Of a stretch of 64,000 nt of DNA, positions 38,965 through 47,888 are shown piece by piece (position 1 is the stretch's first letter; each line of letters opens with the position of its first letter). Both the position numbers and the translations under genes were made by a program. The stretch spans positions 29,634 to 93,633 of the forward strand of contig VRUL01000019.1 in assembly GCA_019456145.1 (NCBI GenBank). The letters run 5' to 3'. This stretch comes from Planctomycetota bacterium. Lineage in GTDB: Bacteria; Planctomycetota; Phycisphaerae; Sedimentisphaerales; Anaerobacaceae. The notes below the pieces were generated by a model that saw only the letters and a list, made by a program, of their open reading frames with translations, made no database searches and was not told where the DNA came from.

Positions 38965-41355
38965 TTACGGCCGCCGGTATGCACTGGCCCCGATATCGGG
39001 CTTTTTACCCTGGGGTAGTTTTGTACCCCAAAAATCGTGTGAACCGCTATCCTCTATAAAGGTGCCGGCACCAATACAGGGAGAACCATTTTTCAGCTTA
39101 TAGCCCACAAGAGAGTCAAGCCCCCTGCCGCCGCTGCCGGGATTAACAAGCATAGGATCTTCTACCATCGCAAAGCGATCATGAGGCGGATTTTCGTGAT
39201 TGCCATAAAAAACGTTATGTTCGAAAACACTTTTGGTACTCTGCCCGAATTCATACCGCACCTTTCCATCAACATAGAAGATGTTGTTATAGAAATGAGT
39301 GTTCTGTGCCCAGCCACCCCAACTCGTGCAAAACACGGCAAATATGTCCCGCTCCCTGGGAACATAAAACACGTTGTTATAGATTTTTGTGTCCTCCACC
39401 GGGCCACCGATGTGAAAGATACGGGCGCCGTCATTTTGGCTGATATTATAGCGAATCACAGTACCCTTACAGCCGAGGTTCCGCCGTGAAGTTGCGGGAG
39501 TACAGATAAGCATAAAGCCGCCGTCGTTATCATGGCTATAGTTGTATTGAAAAATAGAGTTGCGGCAATTATAGTCAGAGTCAAAACCCTGTCCGTCTTT
39601 TGTACCTTTCATACCGCTCACTTCGTTGAATTGTATAATCGTATTGTCGCAGCTCCAGGGCCAGATACCGGCAGCGTAATCCTCGGCCCGCTGCCGACCA
39701 CCGCGCACTACATTGTGTTCAACAAGGCACCCATCGCAACCCCACGGCTTTATGCAGTCACCGCCAATATCTTCCAAAAGATTACCGCGTATTACTACAT
39801 TCAGGCTGGGAAACCAATTCCTCGAACGGTTCGTAAATGACGACCTTCCACAAATACCGTTGCGGTCCGTGCGTACAAGATGACAGTTTTCAATCAGAAG
39901 GTCGTCGAAACGCGAGGGGGTGTTGCCTTTACATTCGAAGAATATTCCGCAGCCTTCTCTTGATTTCCTGTTGCTTCCGTTGATATCGTGAACGTATAGA
40001 TTTTTAAGATGGATATGCTTCAGAGTTCCGCAATTATTGGCTGAGATTCTAACACCCGTACGCCAGTCTGCCCGTGTGGGACCAAGATTAGTCACTTCGA
40101 GATTATTGAACTGCCAGTACTCGATATTTTCCAGCAGAATAGTATCCTGAATTCCTTTGCCATCAATACGCGGCTTTGGGCCCTGGCCATACATATCAAC
40201 GATAATGGGGCTGCCCTGGGCGCCTGAGCCTTTGGGTTTGAACAGGCCAACGTAGTTCGTGCCGGCCCGGAATAATATCTTATCACCCGGTACAAAATCA
40301 TGGGTGTTGACAGCAGCCAGGGTCTTCCAGGGCCTGTCCGGACTTGTGCCTCTATTCCGGTCATTTCCTTTTCCATAATCGACGTAGTAGGTGTTGCCGG
40401 CGGCAAAACGCAATGTGGCCCAAACCGGGTAGTGGTCTGAAGGATATCGTCCTTTCACATTATCATACAGTATGTTCGCCTTAAGCACTTTGGCGCCCGG
40501 CATTGTGAAAATATAATCAATTTTACCGCCTTTGCGATTCCCTTTAAAGCCGTTGAACGTTCCGACATCTTTGGCATCCGGGTGCAATATGCGAAACGTA
40601 TCAACCATTGGAACAGGATTTTTAAATTGGCCCCCAGTTGATTTACTGATGGCCGTTTTGCCTTTTAAATACAATATGACAGGATTATTCTCACCGGTGT
40701 TGAAATCACCCGTTACTATAAAAGGGTCCGCATGCTTTCTACCGAGCAGACGTTGGGTAAGCAAAACAGCACTTTTTTCCCGGGACGGCTGTGAGACATG
40801 GTCCAGATGAAGATTAAAGACATAAAAAGCCCTGCCTGATTTCTTTTCGATAAACCTTGCCCAGGAGCAGATACGCACACAGGCATTGCCCCAGTGACTT
40901 GAGCCGGGAACTTCGGGAGTATCGGAAAACCAGAAGGTCCCCGATTCATCCACGTCGAAGCGGTCAAGACGGTAGATGATAGCGGAGTACTCACCGTCAT
41001 TTGCGCCATCCTCACGAGCAACACCTATCTGCCCATACCCGCCGATAGTTTTGCGGATTAGGTCTATCTGAAAACCTAAGGCCTCCTGCAGACCAACTAC
41101 ATCGGGGTGATGATTGCGCAAAACGTCAAAAACCATTTCTTTACGGTTTTTCCAGTGATTTTCGCCATCGTTAGCAGTGCCATAGCGGATATTGAAGCTC
41201 ATCACCCGCAACTTCAGGCCATCCGCTTCTGCCCGGTTTAAATCAGCAGATGCAATCGTTTGAGGCAAGCACAAGTTAAGTAATACCCACAAACCTAAAA
41301 ATATGGCTATTGAAAATATTACTTTTCGAGTTGTTGTAAATTTCCTGTAGTACAC
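38965..41355 (-). CDS. Secreted endonuclease/exonuclease/phosphatase domain fused to a parallel beta-helix
   Basis: 796 residues. N-terminal signal anchor (VIFSIAIFLGLWVLLNLCL). Residues about 48-325 are an EEP-superfamily domain: MSFNIRYGTAND, LQEALGFQ, NLHLDHVSQPSR, VTGDFNTGENN and SDHYPVWATLRF supply the Asn, Glu, Asp and His of the metal-dependent active site. After TYYVDYGKGNDRNRGTSPDR the rest (about 330-796) is a right-handed beta-helix with PbH1-type turns (NNLEVTNLG, IENCHLVRT, IQFNEVSG). The fused enzyme may act on phosphodiesters or phosphoesters attached to polysaccharide; speculative. Confidence 0.87.
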   Translation of the reverse strand: MYYRKFTTTRKVIFSIAIFLGLWVLLNLCLPQTIASADLNRAEADGLKLRVMSFNIRYGTANDGENHWKNRKEMVFDVLRNHHPDVVGLQEALGFQIDLIRKTIGGYGQIGVAREDGANDGEYSAIIYRLDRFDVDESGTFWFSDTPEVPGSSHWGNACVRICSWARFIEKKSGRAFYVFNLHLDHVSQPSREKSAVLLTQRLLGRKHADPFIVTGDFNTGENNPVILYLKGKTAISKSTGGQFKNPVPMVDTFRILHPDAKDVGTFNGFKGNRKGGKIDYIFTMPGAKVLKANILYDNVKGRYPSDHYPVWATLRFAAGNTYYVDYGKGNDRNRGTSPDRPWKTLAAVNTHDFVPGDKILFRAGTNYVGLFKPKGSGAQGSPIIVDMYGQGPKPRIDGKGIQDTILLENIEYWQFNNLEVTNLGPTRADWRTGVRISANNCGTLKHIHLKNLYVHDINGSNRKSREGCGIFFECKGNTPSRFDDLLIENCHLVRTDRNGICGRSSFTNRSRNWFPSLNVVIRGNLLEDIGGDCIKPWGCDGCLVEHNVVRGGRQRAEDYAAGIWPWSCDNTIIQFNEVSGMKGTKDGQGFDSDYNCRNSIFQYNYSHDNDGGFMLICTPATSRRNLGCKGTVIRYNISQNDGARIFHIGGPVEDTKIYNNVFYVPRERDIFAVFCTSWGGWAQNTHFYNNIFYVDGKVRYEFGQSTKSVFEHNVFYGNHENPPHDRFAMVEDPMLVNPGSGGRGLDSLVGYKLKNGSPCIGAGTFIEDSGSHDFWGTKLPQGKKPDIGASAYRRP

Positions 41356-41394
41356 AGTTTAGCCCCAAACAGATTGATTTGGTTCTAATATTAT

Positions 41395-42237
41395 TTAGCT
41401 TTGATTCAGGCTTTTTCGTTTCTGTTCTTCTGAGAGCGGTTCATTCAAGGAACCTGATCGAAAGCCCTGCAAGTCAACGGTTATGAACTTGAATCCGAGC
41501 GATTTAAGTTTCTCGATTATCTTCGAGCGGTTCGGCTCTGTCGTAACTTTATCGATATCTTTGGAATTAACTTCGATTCGAGCAACGGTATCGTGATGGC
41601 GAACGCGAAATTCGACCAGCCCAAGCGCCCTCAAAAAGTCTTCTGCTTCCTCGATTTGTTTCAGCCGCTGCTCTGTAACTTCCAGGCCGTAGCTGATTCG
41701 CGAGGCCAGGCACGGCGACGCAGGGACATCGGCCGTGGGCAAGTTCAAGTCTCTGCTTAACCGGCGAATATCGTCCTTGGTAAGCTGCACTTCCATTAGC
41801 GGGCAGTGTACATTAAGGACTTTAGCCGCCCGATTACCCGGACGAAAGTCATCTTTATCGTCAAAATTGCTGCCGCAAACGACGCATTTAAAATTCCCCT
41901 TTTCGGCAATATCGATAAGGAGTCCGTAAAGATGTGATTTGCAGTGGAAACAACGGTCGGCCTTGTTGGCAGCATACTTATCATCCGAAAGCTCATCTAC
42001 GGCGACCTCTCTAACCTTAGCGGCGATAATTTTTGCGCATTTTATGGCCTGGTCGTACTGCGATCCGGCCAGGGATGGACTTACACCTATACAAGCCAGA
42101 ACGTTGTCGGCTCCAAGCGTATCGACAGCCACCTTTAAAAGAAAGGTACTATCCACACCGCCGGAGTACGCAACCACAACCTTATCCAGTTCCCTGAGCT
42201 TTTGCTGAAGCGAATTATATTTCTCTTGAATATCCAT
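41395..42237 (-). CDS. larE: ATP-dependent sacrificial sulfur transferase LarE
   Basis: Final sulfur-insertion step in making the nickel-pincer nucleotide cofactor of LarA-type racemases. 280 residues. PP-loop SGGVDS at 25-30, GSNFDDKDDFRPG, and the cysteine C176 in SPCLASRISYG, which matches the sacrificial Cys of the Lactobacillus enzyme. Two further cysteines, C96 and C99 (RCFHCKSHLY), give the three-Cys set associated with [4Fe-4S] LarE variants. larB and larC are not in the window. A LarA-family protein is encoded about 7.4 kb away. Confidence 0.92.
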   Translation of the reverse strand: MDIQEKYNSLQQKLRELDKVVVAYSGGVDSTFLLKVAVDTLGADNVLACIGVSPSLAGSQYDQAIKCAKIIAAKVREVAVDELSDDKYAANKADRCFHCKSHLYGLLIDIAEKGNFKCVVCGSNFDDKDDFRPGNRAAKVLNVHCPLMEVQLTKDDIRRLSRDLNLPTADVPASPCLASRISYGLEVTEQRLKQIEEAEDFLRALGLVEFRVRHHDTVARIEVNSKDIDKVTTEPNRSKIIEKLKSLGFKFITVDLQGFRSGSLNEPLSEEQKRKSLNQS

Positions 42238-42316
42238 TTACCTAATAAAATCTTGAAAATACTTATTAACAGAGTATGAAAGGCAGAGGCAGATTATGGG
42301 CACCACTGCTAAAATT

Positions 42317-43369
42317 CTACTTAATTGGAATCGACTCGCTATACACAATGAGCCTCTGACAGAGTGCAGGATGTTCAAATATTTTTATATTTATCAGGGC
42401 CCAGATAGTTGCTTTTGCATCCAATATTTCTGATATCTTATCTTCCGGCCCATTCCAGATTTCTTTTATCTCTTGATAGACTTCCTTTATCGCATCGCCA
42501 GAAGAAAGGTTATTCAATTTATCCCTCAAATATGTTACTATTTCCTGAAATTCATTCCTATCCAACCAAATACCCCGGCATCCGGGACACCAATCGATAA
42601 TGATTTTAGAGCTACCAAAAGAGGTAGAAACAAACTTTGCACTTTCACACTTCGGACATAAACGCTTTGACGGCATCGCATTAGTTTCACCAACCGCTTC
42701 AACTTCATCATCGAGCCATCTAAGAGTATTCCAAGAGCCTTTAGAAGCCCTGTCTTTCAATTTCCTCAATTCACTCTTATCCAAAAATATACCCTTACAT
42801 TTTGGACAGCCCTCGAACTGAATCCCTAAAACTTTGTACAGATTCATATTCACATTGCAAGCCGGACAAACATACTTAGTTTCCGTCTCTAATACTGAAC
42901 CTTTGATGGGCGGTACTTCCATTTTGAAATCAGTTTCACTACTATCTCTTCTTACACGTTTATACCAGTAGGGTAAGTGAATATTATTCACAAAATCTGA
43001 GAAACCCCGACCTTTAACAGGCATTATTTCTTCAAGTTCCTTGTTGATTAGATCCAGATCGCCTCCATCGAGCCAAAAACCTCCACAATTTCCACATCGG
43101 TCCAAGGCTATGTCACTCCCAATGAAGGACACCTTGTCTAAAGTAGTTTCATCACATCTTGGACACTTTTTAGACTGCTCGGCAGATTCCTGAATCTTAT
43201 CTTTTGAAGAGTATTCAATACTCCCATTTACCTTAAATGCCATCTTATCCAGCTCGCCGGCATCCAGCCAAAAACTGCCACAATTCTCACACATATCGTA
43301 CGAAATTTGGTCTTTTTTGGTCTGAACCAAATTATTCATCATCTCGGCGTTACAATTTAAACACTTCAT
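42317..43369 (-). CDS. Protein with four TFIIB-type zinc ribbons
   Basis: 350 residues. Four zf-TFIIB units, each a CxxC pair followed about 20 residues later by CxxC-GxxWLDxxEL: CLNC/CENCGSFWLDAGEL, CPRC/CGNCGGFWLDGGDL, CPAC/CPKCKGIFLDKSEL and CPKC/CPGCRGIWLDRNEF. C-terminal 70 residues are helical. Function unknown; such proteins are likely zinc-binding and perhaps nucleic-acid or protein binding. GGAG before ATG 43369. A longer in-frame start at 44005 would read through tRNA-Thr and a repeat and is rejected. Confidence 0.85.
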   Translation of the reverse strand: MKCLNCNAEMMNNLVQTKKDQISYDMCENCGSFWLDAGELDKMAFKVNGSIEYSSKDKIQESAEQSKKCPRCDETTLDKVSFIGSDIALDRCGNCGGFWLDGGDLDLINKELEEIMPVKGRGFSDFVNNIHLPYWYKRVRRDSSETDFKMEVPPIKGSVLETETKYVCPACNVNMNLYKVLGIQFEGCPKCKGIFLDKSELRKLKDRASKGSWNTLRWLDDEVEAVGETNAMPSKRLCPKCESAKFVSTSFGSSKIIIDWCPGCRGIWLDRNEFQEIVTYLRDKLNNLSSGDAIKEVYQEIKEIWNGPEDKISEILDAKATIWALINIKIFEHPALCQRLIVYSESIPIK

Positions 43370-43434
43370 CCTATTTCTCCTACTTTCTATTTGCGTGCCA
43401 CAAGCACCTAAGATATTATAATTACAACGATCAC

Positions 43435-43506
43435 AGCCGATGGAGGGAATTGAACCCTCAACCTCAGCTTTACGAAAGCTGTGCTCTACCGTTGAGCTAC
43501 ATCGGC
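43435..43506 (-). tRNA. tRNA-Thr (anticodon CGU)
   Basis: 72-base minus-strand cloverleaf: acceptor GCCGATG/CATCGGC, D arm TAGCTCAACGGTAGAGC, anticodon stem CAGCT/AGCTG with loop TTCGTAA, T arm GGGTTCAATTCCC. Decodes ACG. Upstream of the zinc-ribbon gene on the same strand. Confidence 0.95.
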
Positions 43507-43769
43507 ATTTACGCTGGCTATAATACCGATTATTGCCTGTTTTGTAAACCCCGTTAAAAAGTTCGGCCGGCTTATTAGACCCCGGCTCCGTTATTAAATG
43601 TGCAAAGAATATCATCCTCTTTCGAAAGGCAGGCTTTCTAACGGCGTAAAAAGGCAACATCTGGTCAATCAGCAAGCTCGGTGAACGATTTTTTTCGTCT
43701 CGTTCGTGGACAGAGGACAAAGAACCAAAGGCAGACATCCAGCATCGGACTGCTTTTCCAAGCCTTTGG

Positions 43770-44113
43770 GCGGAGGTGAAATTGGCTTTGATTGGGTTCG
43801 TTTTGGGTTCGTTTTCACCAAGTGTCCAATGGGGTTTATTTTCATATTCCTTTGTTAATACTTTAGTTACGTTCATTTGGGCTTTCGGCAAATTGGCTTT
43901 GTTTTGCATAATTAAGGTAATAATTGGTTGGCTATTTGGGCTGGTTAGGCGGTTTGGGAGAATGCCTTTGGCACAATTTTGTGCTTCGGTGGTCATGAGA
44001 AACACCCCTTTCTGATTGATTATTGACGATTTTCTATTGACTATTGAGTATTCAGTAACGATTAATTTTGGCGTGTATCTGCTGATACGAAAACGTGCGG
44101 TTCTCCGCTATAT
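43770..44113 (-). repeat. Dispersed element with MQNKANL-type coding-like frame, copy 2
   Basis: Minus-strand counterpart of the element at 27430-28160. Module 1 (GCGGAGAACCGCACGTTTTC, GTATCAGCAG) at 44075-44113, module 2 from ATG 43909 reading ATGCAAAACAAAGCCAATTT, then AAAACGAACCCAAAACG and CAATCAAAGCCAATTTC. The modules are 204 bases apart here, against about 490 in copy 1. The whole gap 43507-44401 has no gene; 43520-43769 shows only non-coding sequence. Confidence 0.7.
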
Positions 44114-44401
44114 CCGGCGCCTACTGGCGTCTTATGTTTACCTACTGGCAAACATATTAGTATTTTAACAGATCTTCTAACAATAGTCAACAAAAAAAGG
44201 GCTAAAAAAGAAATTTTTTTGTCCTTTCGTCGTTGCTCAACAGGCAGACAGCATCTATGATTGAATATAGCGGATAGGACAGTTCTGAAGCGGCAACGTC
44301 GTATTTTGTGGTGTTTTGTTTTATACCGAGAGATTTGGGATTTAATACGGAAACCATATATACATAGTTGTGCTTGATTATTAAAAGGAAAAAGGTGTTC
44401 T

Positions 44402-45145
44402 ATGGAAGGAATTGAATATTTGTACGAATTATGTGAGGCTTTACCACGATGCGGGCCCGGCGATAATGAATTTACCAGGTGTGCTTTTTTTGCCATTGCC
44501 AACCCTCCAAAATATCCATTCATTTTGGATATTGGGTGTGGCCCCGGAGTACAGACCCTTGAATTAGCAAAAATTTCAAATGGGAAAATCATTGCTTTAG
44601 ATAATCATCAGGCATCTCTTGACAAATTAATGGAACAAGCAAGAAATGAAGGACTGGAAGAAAAGATAATCCCCAAAAATTTATCAATGTTAGATATGAA
44701 TTTTGAAGAAAACACCTTTGATATCATTTGGTCAGAAGGCGCATTGTATTTTATGGGATTTCAAAATGGATTAAAACGATGCCATCAACTTTTAAAAAAC
44801 AAAGGCTACTTAGCCGTGACAGAACTTGTATATACCGCTGACAACCCACCTGATACCGTTGTTCAATTCTTTGAGGATGAGTATCCGGACATTAAAAATA
44901 TTGAAGGCAAAATCAAAGTAATTCAACAAGAGGGATTTAACTTAATATCGAACTTTACATTACCAGAATCAGCATGGTTAAATAACTATTATTTGCCGAT
45001 TGAAAAAGAATTACCACGTCTGAATAAGAAATACCAGGGAAACGAGACTGCGTTAGGTGTTTTTGAAAGTTTCAGGAATGAGATAAATTTTTACAGGGAA
45101 CACTCGAAATCTTATGGTTATGAATTTTTTGTAATGCAAAAATAA
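44402..45145 (+). CDS. Class I SAM-dependent methyltransferase
   Basis: 247 residues. SAM-binding motif I ILDIGCGPGVQTLELA, acidic motif II (IIALDNHQ), motif with DIIWSEGALYFMGF and LLKNKGYLAVTEL after it. The DIGCGPG core is unmistakable; the substrate is not. N-terminal 40 residues precede the Rossmann fold. Followed 33 bases later by a second methyltransferase gene on the same strand, probably one transcript. Confidence 0.85.
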   Translation: MEGIEYLYELCEALPRCGPGDNEFTRCAFFAIANPPKYPFILDIGCGPGVQTLELAKISNGKIIALDNHQASLDKLMEQARNEGLEEKIIPKNLSMLDMNFEENTFDIIWSEGALYFMGFQNGLKRCHQLLKNKGYLAVTELVYTADNPPDTVVQFFEDEYPDIKNIEGKIKVIQQEGFNLISNFTLPESAWLNNYYLPIEKELPRLNKKYQGNETALGVFESFRNEINFYREHSKSYGYEFFVMQK

Positions 45146-45178
45146 TTGTTATCAATACAGAGAAAACGGAGACATTAA

Positions 45179-46018
45179 GTGTTTAAAGAAATTGAAGACA
45201 TCAATTGCCGCCCTGCCCTATTCGAGTTTTACACGGCGAGTGATTTGTGGACAGATGAGCATACATCAGAGCAGATGCTTAAGTATCACCTGAACGAGGA
45301 TGTTGATCTTTCATCGCGAAACAAGGATTTCATTGATCGTTCTGTAAGATGGATAGTGTCTCATTTTGAAATAGGCATGAATACAAAGATTTCCGATTTC
45401 GGTTGCGGCCCGGGTCTGTATACAACTAAGCTGGCAGAACGAGGGGCAATTGTTACCGGTATAGATTTCTCAGAAAATTCTATTAATTATGCAAAAAAGG
45501 TAGCTGTTAAAAAGGATTTAAAAATAAACTACTTCATGGCAAACTATTTAGATTTTGAAACAACAAGCAGATTTGATCTGGTCACAATGATTTATTGCGA
45601 TTTTTGCGCATTAAGCCCTTCGCAAAGAAAATCACTGCTTGCCAAATTTAACAAATTCCTAGAGCCCGGCGGATCAGTTCTGTTAGATGTTTATTCGCTG
45701 AATGCCTTTGAACAACGAGAAGAAACAGTTTTGTACGAAGCCAACCTTCTAAATGGATTCTGGTCTGCTAATAAGTACTATGGATTTCAGAATACGTTCA
45801 AGTACGAAAGAGAAAAGGTGGTACTTGATAAATATACACTTATTGAAGCTGATCGCACACGAACCATTTATAACTGGCTTGCGTATTTCAGCCCTGAAAC
45901 GCTGGAGAGGGAGTTTACGGAGTGCGGATTTACAATTGAGAAGATTTTTTCTGATGTTGCAGGCACACCATTCGATTCAAAAGCCAATGAATTTGCAGTT
46001 GTGGCCAAGAAGATGTAG
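45179..46018 (+). CDS. Class I SAM-dependent methyltransferase
   Basis: 279 residues, GTG start with CGGAGAC upstream. Motif I ISDFGCGPGLYTTKLAERG, then VTGIDFSENSINYAKK, and a hydrophobic FDLVTMIYCDFCALSP. The C-terminal part (LAYFSPETLEREFTECGF) resembles small-molecule methyltransferases. It belongs to a different subfamily from its upstream neighbour, so this is not a recent duplication. Substrate unknown. Confidence 0.85.
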   Translation: MFKEIEDINCRPALFEFYTASDLWTDEHTSEQMLKYHLNEDVDLSSRNKDFIDRSVRWIVSHFEIGMNTKISDFGCGPGLYTTKLAERGAIVTGIDFSENSINYAKKVAVKKDLKINYFMANYLDFETTSRFDLVTMIYCDFCALSPSQRKSLLAKFNKFLEPGGSVLLDVYSLNAFEQREETVLYEANLLNGFWSANKYYGFQNTFKYEREKVVLDKYTLIEADRTRTIYNWLAYFSPETLEREFTECGFTIEKIFSDVAGTPFDSKANEFAVVAKKM

Positions 46019-46096
46019 AAGAGTCAAAAACACAGAGGGCTTCGGTGAATAAGAAAGGTGGGGCAAGCCTCACGCTACCAAAGCTGCGGTATTTTC

Positions 46097-46438
46097 TCAA
46101 TCGAACCATTCGTCTTCGGGGTCAAAGGCGGGAATTGAGACGTTGACGATTCGCATCTTACCGACGGCGCGATGGCGGCAGCCGGGCTTTATGAAGATAG
46201 AGGTAAAAGGTTTTACAGGTTTTATTTCGCCATCCAGCTCCATGTGCCCTTCGCCCTCAAGGATAAGGTAAATCTCGGTTAGCTTTTTATGATAATGGAT
46301 CTTCGCATCCTGCTTGATGTCCACTATGTGCATCGTGGACACGGTATTATCCGGGCTGACAAAGGCCCGCCTTGAAAAGCCGCAGGGGCACTTGACGGCA
46401 TCGATATCGTCGAACTGTGCAATCATATAGTTTGCCAT
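46097..46438 (-). CDS. Cupin-domain protein
   Basis: 113 residues from ATG 46438 (MANYMIAQFDDIDAVKCP); seven more codons are possible upstream. Single cupin barrel: IHYHKKLTEIYLILEGEGHMEL gives the metal-binding His, His and Glu of cupin motif 1, and KPGCRHRAVG gives the His of motif 2. Such small cupins act as sugar-binding isomerases, dioxygenases or sensors. It lies divergently beside the pfp-led sugar-acid operon (169-base gap between start codons), so a sugar-related role is plausible. Confidence 0.82.
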   Translation of the reverse strand: MANYMIAQFDDIDAVKCPCGFSRRAFVSPDNTVSTMHIVDIKQDAKIHYHKKLTEIYLILEGEGHMELDGEIKPVKPFTSIFIKPGCRHRAVGKMRIVNVSIPAFDPEDEWFD

Positions 46439-46520
46439 ACTTCGGTCCTCAAAATCCAAAGAGATTCTTCGCTGCGCTGCGTTCAGAATGACAATCTTTG
46501 CATGTTTTCTACAAAGTATC

Positions 46521-46549
46521 TTGAAATCGCAACCGGCGTTGTGTATATT
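46521..46549 (+). promoter_or_regulatory. Predicted sigma-70-type promoter of the pfp-led operon
   Basis: TTGAAA (46521-46526), exactly 17 bases, TATATT (46544-46549). The start codon at 46607 lies about 50 bases after the expected start point, which supports that start against the longer frame at 46502. Confidence 0.6.
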
Positions 46550-46606
46550 CTGCCAAAGTACAGCGATTTAATCAAGATTGTAAAAACCTGTAATGGAGTA
46601 GTTATA

Positions 46607-47872
46607 ATGAATTCGAAAGCCAATGCAATTGTGGCACAATCCGGCGGGCCGACCGCGGTAATCAATTCAAGTGCCTGCGGGGTAATCCAGGAAGCAATGA
46701 AATCGGGCAAAATCGGCCGGGTAATAGGCGCCACCAACGGTATATTAGGCGTTTTGGGCGAGGATTTGTTCGATATTTCCGCTGAAAAGCCTGAGACCAT
46801 CGAGGCATTAAAGCAAACACCGGCAGCAGCTATCGGCTCGTGCAGGTATAAACTAAAATCACTCGAAGAATCCAAGGCGGATTTCGAAAGAATACTCAAC
46901 GTCTTCAAAGCCCACAATATCCACTACTTTTTCTACGCCGGCGGTAACGACTCGATGGACACCGCCGACAAGGTCAACAAATTAGCTGCAAACGCCGGCT
47001 ATGAGCTTATCTGTATGGGCATTCCAAAGACTGTCGATAACGACCTTGCATGCACGGACCATTGCCCGGGATATCCCAGCGTGGCAAAATACGTCGCTAC
47101 CTGTGCAGCCGAAGCAGGCAGAGATACAGAAGCACTGTACACACATGACACATGTACTATACTTGAGGTGATGGGTAGAAACGCCGGCTGGATAGCAGCG
47201 GCGACGGGCCTTGCTGCAACGTGTCCCGAGGACGCACCGCATCTGGTATATTTGCCTGAAGCAGGTTTCTCGTGGGACAAATTTGTCAGCGATGTCAAGC
47301 AGGTATATAAGGAACTGCGCCAGGTCTTTATCGTTGCAGGTGAGGGACTTAAAGACGACAAAGGCCAATACATTACCGCCGACTCCGGAGCTTTTGCCAA
47401 GGACGACTTCGGCCACGTCCAGCTCGGCGGTGTAGGTGATATGCTCAAGGCTGTGATTGAGAAGGAAGTTGGCATAAAGGCCCGCGTTAATAAGCTCGGC
47501 ACAAACCAGCGAACTGCAATGCACTTTGCTTCGCTGACCGACGTCAACGAGGCCTATATGTGTGGGCAGATGGCTGTTAAGTATGCGATGGAAGGCGTCA
47601 ATGGCAAAATGGTAACGCTTGTTCGTGAGGATGGGCCGGGATACAAATGCTCAACAGGATTAGCAGAATTGCGAGACGTCGCCAATGGCGAAAAGAAAGT
47701 CCCCGCTGAGTATATAAATGATAAAGGCAATCATATCACCGAGGCAATGCGCGACTACGTCAGGCCGTTAGTGCAGGGCGAAGCACCCGTAACAATCGGC
47801 AAAGATGGACTCCCGGTTTTTATGAGATTCGAACGAAAACCGTTGGAAAAGAAATTGCCAAATTACCTTTGA
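46607..47872 (+). CDS. pfp: Pyrophosphate-dependent 6-phosphofructokinase
   Basis: Phosphorylates fructose 6-phosphate with PPi, reversibly. 421 residues from ATG 46607 (MNSKANAIVAQSGGPTAVIN) with GGAG upstream; the promoter lies inside the longer frame. Donor-site features favour PPi over ATP: GGNDSMDT (112-119) instead of the ATP enzyme's GGDGS, and PKTVDNDL (140-147) with Lys in place of Gly. CPGYPSVAKY and GRNAGWIAAATGLA fit the family. First gene of five with gaps of 16-40 bases. Confidence 0.9.
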   Translation: MNSKANAIVAQSGGPTAVINSSACGVIQEAMKSGKIGRVIGATNGILGVLGEDLFDISAEKPETIEALKQTPAAAIGSCRYKLKSLEESKADFERILNVFKAHNIHYFFYAGGNDSMDTADKVNKLAANAGYELICMGIPKTVDNDLACTDHCPGYPSVAKYVATCAAEAGRDTEALYTHDTCTILEVMGRNAGWIAAATGLAATCPEDAPHLVYLPEAGFSWDKFVSDVKQVYKELRQVFIVAGEGLKDDKGQYITADSGAFAKDDFGHVQLGGVGDMLKAVIEKEVGIKARVNKLGTNQRTAMHFASLTDVNEAYMCGQMAVKYAMEGVNGKMVTLVREDGPGYKCSTGLAELRDVANGEKKVPAEYINDKGNHITEAMRDYVRPLVQGEAPVTIGKDGLPVFMRFERKPLEKKLPNYL

Positions 47873-47888
47873 TTAATAAGGATGAATA

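Noticed and set aside
43370..44005. Long N-terminal extension of the zinc-ribbon protein
   Set aside because: The extension reads through tRNA-Thr(CGU) and a dispersed repeat. The true ATG at 43369 has its own GGAG.
44062..44592. 176-codon minus-strand ORF before the first methyltransferase
   Set aside because: Overlaps the methyltransferase start region and a repeat module; no recognisable protein features.
46502..46606. Longer start of the phosphofructokinase gene
   Set aside because: A good promoter lies within it, and the ATG at 46607 has a ribosome binding site and starts at the family's usual N-terminus.
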